Assembly: GCA_050951465.1 (NCBI GenBank) | Contig: JBMNJC010000003.1 | Span: forward strand, 53,071 to 117,070 | Source of the DNA: JAAZHD01 sp012510895 | GTDB lineage: Bacteria > Bacillota > Clostridia > Caldicoprobacterales > DTU083 | Length of the DNA stretch: 64,000 nucleotides | Direction of reading: 5' to 3' | In this document: piece after piece, positions 51,530-60,879 of the stretch | Numbering within the stretch: position 1 is the stretch's first letter | How the letters are laid out: every line of letters begins with the position of its first letter | The notes under the pieces: model-generated | What the model was told of the DNA's origin: nothing | Seen by the model: the letters and a program-made list of their open reading frames with translations, nothing else | Database searches by the model: none | Made by a program: the position numbers and the translations under genes

Positions 51530-51931
51530 TCAAATCTGGTTATTCTTTACTCTCCGTATTAAGTCTTCTACTTTTTCCTTAATTACATCTCTCGCTCTTC
51601 TGTAATCCTCTATTGGTCCGCCTGACGGGTCACTAAGTCCCCAATCTTCTCTATGTTGACATGATACATAAGGGCATTCTACATTACATCCCATCGTTAT
51701 TAATATATCTACTTCCGCTGGAATATCGCTTAATAGTTTCGGATGATGGTCACTCATATCTATTCCTGCCTCTTCCATTACCTGTACTGCCAGTGGTTTC
51801 ACTTCAGGGTAATTTTCTGTACCTGCTGAGTATGCTTCCAATACGTCACTTCCCAATTTTTTTGCCCATCCTTCCGCCATTTGAGAACGACAAGAATTAT
51901 GGACACATACAAATGCAACCTTCTTTTTCAT
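51530..51931 (-). CDS. arsC: Arsenate reductase, thioredoxin-coupled (low-molecular-weight phosphatase type)
   Basis: The 133-aa protein has the P-loop VCVHNSCRSQMAEGW with the nucleophile Cys near residue 8, the redox Cys pair in TMGCNVECPYVSC, and DWGLSDPSG. This is the Staphylococcus-type ArsC that reduces arsenate to arsenite with thioredoxin. It lies 109 bases before the permease gene. A dyad (52049-52076) related to the arsR operator is found upstream. Confidence 0.93.
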   Translation of the reverse strand: MKKKVAFVCVHNSCRSQMAEGWAKKLGSDVLEAYSAGTENYPEVKPLAVQVMEEAGIDMSDHHPKLLSDIPAEVDILITMGCNVECPYVSCQHREDWGLSDPSGGPIEDYRRARDVIKEKVEDLIRRVKNNQI

Positions 51932-52048
51932 ATGTTTTGTATTCTCCTTCCATCAGTCTGCCTAAGCCAGTGCCTTGTATTGTTGACTATTATAACAAGT
52001 GCAATCATGACTAGAACTTCAGCCAATATCTTTAATTTTGTTCTTATT

Positions 52049-52076
52049 ATATGATTATATTCTGTTATTATCATAT
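52049..52076 (-). promoter_or_regulatory. Possible second ArsR operator upstream of arsC
   Basis: ATATGATTATATTC, also found at 52531-52544 in front of arsR, recurs here and forms an inverted repeat ATATGAT...ATCATAT. It lies in the 187-base arsR-arsC gap, so arsC may have its own ArsR-controlled promoter. Confidence 0.45.
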
Positions 52077-52118
52077 AGTCACTAAAATAAAATGATGTTT
52101 TCTTTATTAGTAATTTTA

Positions 52119-52517
52119 TCAATTTTTTTTGCATTGCTCTTGAAGATACTTAAGAACCTGACTTTTATTTTCCCGCAATTGCTCACATGTAAAGTTACTG
52201 TTTTTATATTTTTTGAGCCTTTCCACATCTTTTATCCATTGCATATTTCCATCCATTTTGCTTTTAAGAAATTTATACAGCAGGTTGTTTTTTTCAATAA
52301 AGTTGTTATCCACCCTATAATAGACCCATTGCGACTTCTTTTCACTGGTTATAATACCTGAAGTTTTTAATTTGTTTAGATGCCTTGAAGCATTGGACTG
52401 CGTCATATCCAGCAGTGTTTCTATCTCACATACACAGAGTTCCTGTCTCATTAACAAATTTAGTATTCTAATTCTGTTTTCATCTCCCAATGCTTTAAAG
52501 ATTTCTATTAAATCCAA
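52119..52517 (-). CDS. arsR: ArsR-family arsenical-responsive repressor
   Basis: The 132-aa winged-helix protein has the metal-binding ELCVCEIE segment at about 26-33, the recognition helix QSNASRHLNKLKTSGI, and the wing KSQWVYYRVD. It should repress the ars genes until arsenite binds its Cys pair. It heads the cassette on the minus strand with arsC and the permease downstream. A perfect 8-bp dyad lies just upstream of the start. Confidence 0.92.
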   Translation of the reverse strand: MDLIEIFKALGDENRIRILNLLMRQELCVCEIETLLDMTQSNASRHLNKLKTSGIITSEKKSQWVYYRVDNNFIEKNNLLYKFLKSKMDGNMQWIKDVERLKKYKNSNFTCEQLRENKSQVLKYLQEQCKKN

Positions 52518-52536
52518 TTTATCACCTCTTATATGA

Positions 52537-52560
52537 TTATATTCAATTATACGAATATAA
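52537..52560 (-). promoter_or_regulatory. ArsR operator
   Basis: TTATATTC and GAATATAA form a perfect 8-bp inverted repeat with 8 bases between, starting 20 bases upstream of the arsR start. Position and form fit an autoregulatory ArsR site. Confidence 0.65.
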
Positions 52561-52579
52561 TAGTATGGATATATACTTT

Positions 52580-53196
52580 TGTCAATAAGTGTAATCTCCT
52601 GTTATTATAAAATCTTCCCAGTCTAATAAGGCCGCCTCTCGCCTCTTCTAAACTGTCAAATTTACTTCTACTCAATAAATCTTCCTCAAGAATTCCATGA
52701 TACGCTTCTATATGACCGTCTTCTTCCGCGACATCTTACATGAGTAAATCATAATAAATTCCTTTTAATTTGCAATACTCCGCGAAGTTCTCACTTATGT
52801 ATTGAGACCCATTATCGCTCCTTAAAATAAATCCTAACGGATCAATTCCCCTATCCTTAATTGCTTCATCTAAAACCCTGACCGCTTTCTTTGAATTTAT
52901 ACTATAATCAGCATAACTTCCAACAAGCTCTCTTGTAAAAACATCTAATGTAAAATGTCCTGCAATATAGCCATACTTAATATCCGCAGCCCGCATTTGA
53001 TTCGGTCTTACAACTTTTCTGTCATTTGCCCTTCTCCTATGTGCATGTTTCCTGTTAACAGGCTTTCCTGCTTCATGATCCTTAATTGCTGCCAATTTTT
53101 GTTTAACTGTGAATCTCTTCCTCATACTTTCTTCCCCTTTGAACAAATTGTATTACATTTTTATACAATCTGTCCAACCTTCTTAGGGGCCTTAAC
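52580..53196 (-). pseudogene. IS3-family transposase remnant (internally deleted, interrupted)
   Basis: The frame opens like an orfA (RKRFTVKQKLAAIKDHEAGK) and then jumps into orfB (RPNQMRAADIKYG with the first Asp, FILRSDNGSQYISENFAEYC with the second). After a TAA stop at 52735-52737 the same frame continues as EEDGHIEAYHGILEEDLLSR, the segment with the third acidic residue. The left part of orfB and the C-terminus are missing. One IS terminus (TGTCCAACC...) is visible near 53171. The element is dead. Confidence 0.82.
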
Positions 53197-53258
53197 TTTA
53201 GCACTTACTTGTGATCCTTATTCAATATTCTATAAAGTATAAAAAACTATACCTTATA

Positions 53259-53394
53259 CCTACAAAAAATCCTAATAAAAAACCATAGTTCCAAGGCGCA
53301 CCTTTACCTTCTCCCTATGGCTTTATGCAATAACTTTATTTGCTCCTTCTCGAACATTTGCAAAATGAAAGGAGTTTATTTGATGGAGACATAG
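53259..53394. repeat. 136-bp direct repeat, right copy (arsenic cassette boundary)
   Basis: Matches 49373-49508 in direct orientation with seven mismatches. Together the copies bracket arsR-arsC-permease-thioredoxin-DUF2703 and the IS3 remnant, about 3.9 kb. The stretch 53395-53598 holds no gene. Confidence 0.88.
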
Positions 53395-53598
53395 TTAGGA
53401 GTTTTAAGAATAAAAGGAATAAGGATAAGAGTTATTATCTAAATTCGTTGTTTAACTTAATAGTATAATTTTCATTTTTGTTATTCTAGTGTATTATATA
53501 ATACAAAAGTATCTTAGATAGAATATATAAGATTTTATAAGCCAAAAGCAGAGAACCTTTGGAGCGGTCAGATAGGGATTTATAATTCCTGAAAAATT

Positions 53599-53634
53599 CG
53601 GCATAGTCGTTGATATTCGGCTATGCCGTTTTTT
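53599..53634 (+). terminator. Strong hairpin with T-run at the end of the recombinase gene
   Basis: CGGCATAG and CTATGCCG pair around a 14-base loop, followed by TTTTTT on the plus strand. It lies four bases after the recombinase stop and may lie near the left end of the integrated element. Confidence 0.6.
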
Positions 53635-53637
53635 CGT

Positions 53638-55291
53638 TTATTTTGGTAAGTCGATAGCGCCAATGCAGTTATAAAAAATTTGAATCCGCTGGGTTCTGCG
53701 GCCATCTACCTTTTCAGCCTTGAATACTATAATTTTGTCAATGAACTCTCGGATAATCTCTGCATCCAATTCTGTAATTTCTGTGTACTTTTTAACCAGT
53801 GCTAAAAAGCGGTCGGTATTGAGGGACTGTTCATTTGCTGTATCAATGGTATGCTTTAATTTGATTATCCTTTCTTCCAGAGACCTTCTGCTCGGCTTCA
53901 TATTCAGCCGACATCTTGTAAAAACGCTCTTCGGGAATTTTGCCCATCACATTATCCTCATATAGCTTTCGAATGATTTTGTCTATGTCAGCAATGCGAG
54001 TCTGTGCTTGTTCATACTCCTTTTGACTTTGGCGGAGTTCTTTGGCAAGTTCCTTTTCTGAATTATTCATAACTATACGGATGAATTCCTGTTCATGGTC
54101 TTTGGCAAAGGAGGTTACACGTCTTAAGTCTTCTAGCAAAAGCTGTTCCACTACAACATTGCGTATCTGATGTGAACTGCACATACCCTTTTTCTTGCGG
54201 TAAGTAGCACAAACGAAATATTCCTTATCGTGTGTCCATCCCTTGCCTCTAACCTGATACAGCTTTGCACCACAGTCGGCACAGAACATCATGCCAGAAA
54301 GCATTCCCATTTCACCTAATCGTGATGGTCTTCGCTTGCCATCTCTGATTTTCTGCACTGTTTCCCAAGTCCCCTCATCAATAATTGCTTCATGGGTATT
54401 TTTGAAAACCAGCCAATCTTCTGGATTGTTCAATATCTTGACTTTGCTCTTATATGACTTTTTAGAAGTCTTGAAATTCACTGTGTGGCCTAGATATTCC
54501 ATTTTAGCCAGAATATCTGCTACGGTACGAGCCGACCAAGCATATGGGTTTTCAGGTGGTCTTGCTGGAGTGTTAATACCCATTTTGCGAAGATGAACCG
54601 TAGGTGTATCAATGCATCGCTTTTCAAGTTGCTTTGCTATCTGCGTGGGTCCAAAGCCAGCCATGCACAGTCGGAAAATATCTCTGACCACTTCGGCGGC
54701 TTTCTCATCTATAATCCAGTGCAACTTATCTTCAGGGTCTTTAATATAACCGTAAGGCGGATTGGTGCAGAGTGGTTTACCGGACTGTCCCTTGGATTTG
54801 AACACAGCACGGATTTTCTTGCTAGTATCCTTAGCGTACCATTCATTAATAATGTTAAGAAACGGTGTAAAGTCACTGTCTGCTTGGTTTGCACTATCAA
54901 TACCGTTGTTAATAGCAATGAATCGTACATCTGCTTCAGGAAACATAATCTCGGTATAATAACCTACTTTGAGGTAATCCCTGCCGAATCGTGACATATC
55001 CTTAATGATAATCGTTCCGATTCTACCGGACTCTACATCAGCAATCATGCGGTTAAAGTCTGGTCTATCAAAAGTTGTACCGCTGACCCCATCATCCACA
55101 TAAAATTCGATGTTGCGAAAACCGTTGTCCTCAGCATATTTTTTTAGAATTGCCTTCTGGTTTACTATGCTGTTGCTGTCTCCTGCAAGCTCATCATCAC
55201 GGGAAAGCCTGCAGTAAAGAGCAGTAATTTTCGCTTCTTCAAATGCTAATGTTGATTTACGTATAGTGCTAAATGTTGACTGTCTATTCAT
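53638..55291 (-). pseudogene. Large serine recombinase of an integrative element (one frameshift)
   Basis: The 482-aa main frame has the resolvase domain with catalytic Ser in ALYCRLSRDDE, MSRFGRDYLKVGYY, then the recombinase domain, a zinc ribbon (CADCGAKLYQ ... CATYRKKKGMC) and a coiled coil. After EYEAEQK one extra G (53884-53885) shifts the frame; the proper continuation SLEERIIKLKHTID with a DUF4368-type tail follows to 53638. Corrected length is 550 aa, typical of Tn4451/TnpX-type recombinases that excise and integrate elements. A TnpW gene lies directly upstream. Confidence 0.9.
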
Positions 55292-55348
55292 TTTTCTCCT
55301 CCATTTCCGACAGTCTTCAAGCGGTTTAGCACTATGTATATTACCGTA

Positions 55349-55552
55349 CTACCTTGAAGAAGTCGAGTTGATTTCCGTGGGTTTATTTGAACTATTTGAT
55401 AACTTTGAAAGGCTTTTTGCGTTGACTGTAATCAGTCGTTTCAGCTTGGAATATGCACTTTCCTTTGCTGAATCACTTATTCGTGATTCCACCACATAGA
55501 CCGTACCTCCGATATCGGATTTGGTTGTGCGGCTGTTACTTTGGTTTTCCAT
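55349..55552 (-). CDS. tnpW: TnpW family protein
   Basis: This 67-aa protein contains IGGTVYVVESRISDSAKESA and KLKRLITVNAK, the core of the transposon-encoded TnpW family that accompanies large serine recombinases. Its role is unknown. The ATG at 55552 has a strong AGGAGGT site; a longer frame to 55591 lacks one. It sits between the capsid gene and the recombinase gene on the same strand. Confidence 0.82.
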   Translation of the reverse strand: MENQSNSRTTKSDIGGTVYVVESRISDSAKESAYSKLKRLITVNAKSLSKLSNSSNKPTEINSTSSR

Positions 55553-55627
55553 ATCGTGACCTCCTGTCCGATGTTTTGAAGGAACTGGCACTGAGCCGAA
55601 TTGATGACCCAGTGCCTAATCCATTAT

Positions 55628-56527
55628 TTAAGCTTTTATTTGTAATATTTTCAGAGCATCCGGTTGAATTAGCTTGCCATCCAATCTCTCGTAAGCAGAA
55701 AATCCAATTTGCCCCTGCAATGCATATAACTCACTTAATTTCTTTATTGTTATTGGCTGACGCTCAATCAGCCAGTAGTATGATAAATCTCCGAATACAA
55801 TGCTTTTTGCTCCTGCTGATACTGTAGGCATATATGGAGAGGTAACTACAGGCTTTCCGAAGATGGTGTTATCTGAAGAATTCCACAGATAACTGCCGCT
55901 TGTATCTTTAAGGGTTCTAAGAAGCATGGCTGTATTATCGTGCATGATAAACACAGCGTTATTTCGGTATTCATCTTTTAATGAAAAATACAGAGAGATG
56001 ATCTCGTCAAAAGAGATGGTAGCACTATCTGCTGTAGTTACATCTGCGTCTGCAGTAAGGATACCTGTAGGCTGTGTTGTGCCATTTCCATTAAGCAATG
56101 CATTTTCCTCAGCCTTGCCAAAACGCTTCGCAAAATCACCCATCAGATATTTTTCAAGATTAAAGTTCATATCGGTGACGAATGAGCGGTTTAGCTTGAC
56201 AAGAGATGCCAGCTTGTATGATTTCACCAGAAACTGTGTAAATGTATCGGCGCTTTCGGGGATTGGATCCCCGTCTTCAACCCAATCTGCTGTACCCGTT
56301 GAGGATACCGCTTGAATTTTACCTTCTGCAGAAGATAGATTGATAACAGTAGCAAATCTGCGGAATATATTCTCCTTTGCCAAAGCAGTGTTAAAGCCTT
56401 CTCGGAACTCGTCTGGTGCGACATAGGCTCCTGCATTATCAAAGCCCTCGCTTAGATTTTGATTATTTTCTTCTTTTCCTTTCATAACATTCCAAAACGC
56501 TCTATTATAAGTTGTTGATGTTGCCAT
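55628..56527 (-). CDS. HK97-type phage major capsid protein
   Basis: The 299-aa protein begins near residue 30 with AGAYVAPDEFREGFNTALAK and has the usual HK97 fold marks: AEGKIQAVSS, ADWVEDGDPIPES, LVKLNRSFVTDMNFNLEKYL, LLNGNGTTQPTGIL and the P-domain/A-loop region FGKPVVTSPYMP. It lacks the long N-terminal delta (scaffold) domain and no protease gene is adjacent. It is the only structural phage gene in this element, which makes it unusual. Confidence 0.92.
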   Translation of the reverse strand: MATSTTYNRAFWNVMKGKEENNQNLSEGFDNAGAYVAPDEFREGFNTALAKENIFRRFATVINLSSAEGKIQAVSSTGTADWVEDGDPIPESADTFTQFLVKSYKLASLVKLNRSFVTDMNFNLEKYLMGDFAKRFGKAEENALLNGNGTTQPTGILTADADVTTADSATISFDEIISLYFSLKDEYRNNAVFIMHDNTAMLLRTLKDTSGSYLWNSSDNTIFGKPVVTSPYMPTVSAGAKSIVFGDLSYYWLIERQPITIKKLSELYALQGQIGFSAYERLDGKLIQPDALKILQIKA

Positions 56528-56559
56528 AATCGTTTACCTCCTAAATTAAAATGGATTGT

Positions 56560-56706
56560 GGGGTATATACCCCGTTTGAAACCGCGTTTTTTTACGCGTT
56601 GCCCCACGCCCGTTGTCCAGATGAAAAGGTGTGGAGATTTGACCTCCCCTAGGGGGTAGGTATTAACACATGGAGTTGTATCCAGTGGTTTTAAGCTTTG
56701 TAGCAA
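56560..56706 (-). other. GC-rich stretch with a possible short conserved peptide
   Basis: Between primase and capsid genes the minus strand can encode SPHLFIWTTGVGQRVKKRGF and KRGIYPT, a basic peptide in a frame that runs into the capsid start. The stretch differs in composition from its neighbours. It may be a small gene, a leader or a packaging-type site; I cannot tell which. Confidence 0.3.
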
Positions 56707-56792
56707 GATGTAGCAGGTAAAAACTAAACTCTCTATACGAGAGCGATTTTTTATATAACCTGTTTTTCTTGCTACAAGCTGCTACACTGTGT

Positions 56793-59120
56793 TTAAATAA
56801 GAAAAAATTCTTCTTCAGTCAGCTTATATCCGATAAGCATTGTGGTCATTCCACCACCAGAACGTGGTCGTTTCCGTTCTACACGGGCGATAGCTGTTAA
56901 TGCTTGTTTGAAGTTTCTTGCATTCTCCGAATAACATCCATTGGCACTGCACCAACGCTGATACCGGGCATACACTTCGGATGTCCGCACCTCACTGTTA
57001 GGACTTTCCTCCAAGGCATCCTCGAAAAATAATGCTATTTTATCGCTGTCACGTTTATAAGCCTCCGTTGCTGTCTTAACGGAATCAGGTAAAGTCAAGC
57101 CCTCCTTCTTTAACAGCTGATAGCCTTCAATTAGCCAGTTGAGGATAGCACTCTGATTCTTCGCTTTGGCGAATTCACGTTTTAGGTTTTTATCCTGCTC
57201 GCTTTCATCGAAGTGTCGTTCAAAAGGAATAATCACCACTCTGCCACTGGAAAACAGCGTCATATCCGTAATAACGGGCAGATAATTGGTGTTGATATAC
57301 AGCTTAAACTTTGGCGAAAAGTCAAAAGAATTCTCATGTAGAAACCTTGCGTTGATGGTGTCACCACCCGTCATGCTTTTTACCTGTGCAGCATTTAAGA
57401 CAAGTCCTCTGCTAGGTTCGGAGATATTCACAAAGCGTACTCCTGCAAGCCGGGCAATATCTTCACTTGGACTTGAACTGTTATTGTTCTTTTTCAGACT
57501 GATAGTCTCTGGCCTTGCGGTACAGCCATAACTGCCTAATACCTTAAGAATGCTCTCACATAGCGTACCTTTACCATTTCGAGTTGTAGCACCATAGAGA
57601 ACAAACAGGCATTCATACCGAGTGTCTCCGCTGATACTGTAGCCAAAGGCCTTTTGGAGGAATTTTGCCTTTTCCTCATCTCCGCTCATAATCTCATGAA
57701 TAAATCTATCCCATCGCTCACTTTTTGCTTCTGGATCATACTTAACACCAGATATCTTTGTGAGTCTGTCCTCGCTGTTGTGGGGATGAAAATCCATGGA
57801 TGTTAAAAACAATGTTCCATTGGCACAGTTGAGCATAAGCGGGTCTTGGTCAAATTCAGCCATTGATATGGGATATACGCTCTGTGCATCCTTAAGCACC
57901 GTTTCCCTGTATCTTCTTGACTGCCACTTTCGGCAATAGTCAATGTATGCCTTTCTTTGATGTTCATCTTGAATAGTCAAAGCATAGGTTAGTAGTTGGT
58001 TAGCCAATGATTTACACATTTCCATTACTTTTAGATTACCGACATCAGGAATCCAAATACCATTCTCGTAGCAAAACCACATTTTCCTTTCAGGAACAAA
58101 GCGGGCAAAAGATTTATAATAATCAGCAAACAGCCTGCTTGCCCCAATATCCGTCCAAGGGTAACGATCGTTACTCTCAGGCTTAAAACCAACAAGAGAA
58201 CATTCACCAAAATCCTCTGTAGCTGATGAACGCTTACCACCTGGTTTGTATATTTCAGTAGCATTTGCGATAGCTTTTTCTATGGTTATCATTCCATAAG
58301 TACTACCAGACTGTGGTCTATTCCATTTATCTCGCATTAAGCCGCTCTGCCGGAAAAGTCTGTCCATCTGCCCAATATCCCTGCCACACCAAAATGCCAG
58401 CATACCGCAAAGTGCCAAATCAGCTTCACTGGCAGAAGCATAACCAGATGTATCCCCCTGCCATAATGCTTTGAACCTTTCTCCATTTGCCGATTTTAAA
58501 GCCTTCTCAATAACAGACTTGTCAGACAGATAGGATTGGCTTTCTCTATCCAGAATTTGCTTCACAGGGGTAGGACGTAGCATATACTTGTCTAGTATCA
58601 TCTGTAGTTCATTCGATTTCTCCGGTATATCACCATCTGCAAATACATTGCCTGTTACGGTAACAAAGCGGTTTGTTGCTCCAGCCACATAGACCTCAAC
58701 TCCAGCTTTCTGTTGTTGATATAGTATTTTGTTTTGTCAAAGTTAAAGCCTGTGGCCTTAAAGAAAATATGCAAGCCCTTTCCCAGATGGACTGTGTTCC
58801 ATATAGCAACCACTAAAAGCCTCTACAACACTTTTGGGCAACAGGCTTAAGCTTATCTCCACTGTACAAAGCAATCATCTAAGTCGATAACACAAATGTC
58901 ATTACCTACCAAAAATCCGATACCGTCATAATCACTTATAGCAGCTACCGCCGAACTAAAATCTTTAAATGTACCACGTTGATTTGGTTTTGCCCTTTTT
59001 CCTGTTACTGGGTTATAGGGGAACTTTGGTTTTTCTACCACTTCGTTCTTCATATTTCCAACAGCAAAACTGTGGCTTATCTTTAAGCACCTGTGGCAAG
59101 TTATCATATTGTTTTTTCAG
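56793..59120 (-). pseudogene. P4-type phage/plasmid primase-helicase, frameshifted in its primase half
   Basis: The open 631-aa part holds the D5/P4 C-terminal helicase: Walker A GATTRNGKGT at residues 366-375 of that frame, FVNISEPSRG, INTNYLPVITD. The primase-polymerase half lies upstream in broken frames: QFCCWKYEERSGRKTKVP, YNPVTGKRAKPNQRGTFKDF, GFLVGNDICVIDLDDC, KLKPVA, VVEAFSGCYMEHSPSGKG, IFFKATGFNFDKTKYYINN. Five one-base changes, four of them expansions of short runs (for instance G4 at 59018-59021), would restore about 774 aa. A ribosome site GGAGGTG is at 59127-59133, but the start codon would be CTG. It should replicate the element. Confidence 0.82.
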
Positions 59121-59159
59121 TTATTTCACCTCCTTGCCTGGTATTAACGACCCGAAATG

Positions 59160-59264
59160 CTACGGTTCCAGAGGGTTTGCCTTGTTTGACACATCCTCGT
59201 TATCTTTCAAGGAATACGCTCGAAATCTTGTCATGGCATATTCTGCTTGAAGTATCTCTTGCAT
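59160..59264 (-). CDS. Possible small element-encoded peptide (34 aa)
   Basis: An ATG at 59264 opens a 34-codon frame (MQEILQAEYAMTRFRAYSLK and 14 more residues) ending just before the primase ribosome site. Its charge pattern is protein-like and its position suggests it is part of the element operon, but no family is recognised and no strong ribosome site is present. Confidence 0.3.
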   Translation of the reverse strand: MQEILQAEYAMTRFRAYSLKDNEDVSNKANPLEP

Positions 59265-59830
59265 TTCGGAGTATTCAGTTATCAAGGATCAGTGAGAGAA
59301 AAACTATGCTTTCATTGATAGTTCACGAGAAAGGCAAATCCGCAGAGCCAGTTTTGAATACCATTTCCTCTCATTCACAGGACGTAAATCTGCAGTTTGA
59401 GTACAGGAACAAATATTTCTGTGAATTGCTTTCCTCTACTAATAGCCGAAATTATTAACCCCTTAACTACATGCCTCATTAATTTCTAACTTGGAAGCTA
59501 ATGGAGATTATTTTCCTCTCACCTTATAGCCTTGGCAGGGCACATTAGTTGAGGATTTTAGAAAAATATTTTTCTTACTCATTCATAAGCGAAGAATTCT
59601 ATTGATTCGAACCCCCAAAATAAAAAACAGCCTGTCTATTTTCCAGAAAAGACCGCTGTAATGTTTATGCTTTTGCTCAAATTTGAGCGAAAGTGGTATT
59701 AAATTTAAGAAGGCTTAATGTTATAACTTTGCCTTTGGTTTTACAAATAGACTTAAAGACTTTTTTGTCTAAAAGTATTTTAAAGATATCATGGAATTAG
59801 TGCCGAATATGGTTGAAGAGGAGTAATGAT
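59265..59830. other. Non-coding junction between the capsid element and the hsdM remnant
   Basis: No convincing gene. Several short, stop-broken stretches on the minus strand may be decayed element genes. The right end of the integrated element probably lies here or further right, but no attachment-site repeat could be identified by eye. Confidence 0.4.
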
Positions 59831-60512
59831 ATGGAAAATAACAGAAAAGAACAGGAACGGGCGGAATTACACCGCGCGATATGGAATATGGCAAATGATC
59901 TATGAGGCAGTGTAGATGGCTGGGACTCTAAGCAATATGTTCTAGGAATGCTTTTTTACCGCTACATATCTGAAAATATTACCGCCTATATTAACGCCGG
60001 AGAATGGGAAGCTGGCAATACGGAATTTGATTATGCTAAGTTATCCGACAAAAAAGCAGAACAGGCACGAGAGGATTTAGTTAATACTAAAGGCTTCTTT
60101 ATCCCAGCGAGCTTTTTGAAAATGTCCGAGTTCGTGCTAAGGACGATGAAAACTTAAATGAAACACTGGAACAGATTTTTAGTAATATAGAAGCATCTGC
60201 ACAAGGAACAGAGAGTGAAGATAATTTCAAAGGCCTGTTTGACGATATTGATGTTAACAGCAATAAGCTAGGTAACACTGTAGTAAAGCGTAATGAAAAG
60301 CTGGTTAAGCTAATGAATTCTGTTGGAGAAATGAGCTGGGAGATTACAAAGACAATACCATAGATGCATTCGGTGATGCTTATGAATTTTTAATGGGTAT
60401 GTATGCATCCAATGCAGGAAAAAGTGGTGGTGAATACTATACGCCGCAGGAGGTTTCTGAACTCCTTACCCACTTAACATTAGTAGGAAAAACTGAAGTC
60501 AACAAGGTATAT
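59831..60512 (+). pseudogene. hsdM: Type I restriction-modification HsdM remnant
   Basis: The sequence encodes RKEQERAELHRAIWNMANDL, a TGA in place of a conserved Arg, then GSVDGWDSKQYVLGMLFYRY, AGEWEAGNTEFDYAKLSDKK, and after frame changes ELFENVRAKDDENLNETLEQ, DNTIDAFGDAYEFLMGMYAS and GKSGGEYYTPQEVSELL. This is the HsdM N-terminal domain and the start of the N6-methyltransferase domain. It breaks off at VNKVY, just before the SAM motif. No hsdS or hsdR is nearby, so the system is dead. Confidence 0.88.
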
Positions 60513-60631
60513 GAAATTAAGACCCACTATTTAATACAAAGATATGCGGCATAGGCGCAGGGGTATCGGGGTGTCGTTTAGGGTGTGGTTTTGCAGAAGA
60601 AACCGGCTATTTTTATTTTAGGGAGGAAACC

Positions 60632-60787
60632 ATGCAGAAAATGACCGGGAAGCAGATTGAAGATTACGAACAGCTATGCTGAGACCGTAACAATGGACGC
60701 CTGCTGGCTCCGGATGGCCTGCGGTTAATATGCAAAGCAAATAACTACAATCCAGAAGCCATCGGTCATCACTTCCTTGAGGTATAA
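60632..60787 (+). pseudogene. Small mobile-element protein gene with an in-frame stop
   Basis: A 51-codon frame opens with a GGGAGG site and ATG, reads IEDYEQLC, hits TGA at 60680-60682, then goes on as DRNNGRLLAPDGLRLICKAN and HHFLEV. This matches a short protein type of clostridial conjugative elements, in which an Arg normally stands at the TGA. One C-to-T change (CGA to TGA) explains the break. Function unknown. Confidence 0.55.
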
Positions 60788-60879
60788 GCGCATCTCCAAA
60801 CAAAAGAAAAGTGACGGTAGATTTATTCACATACCTGCATTATAATTTATTATATGAAGAGTCAATGGGGGCGAATCGA

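Noticed and set aside
51928..52134. A 68-codon minus-strand frame between arsR and arsC
   Set aside because: It starts inside arsR in another frame and covers the operator dyad; composition is not protein-like.
59831..60787. TGA recoding (selenocysteine or Trp) in the hsdM and small element genes
   Set aside because: The sites are normally Arg, no SECIS-like hairpin follows, and TGA ends many intact genes in the window.
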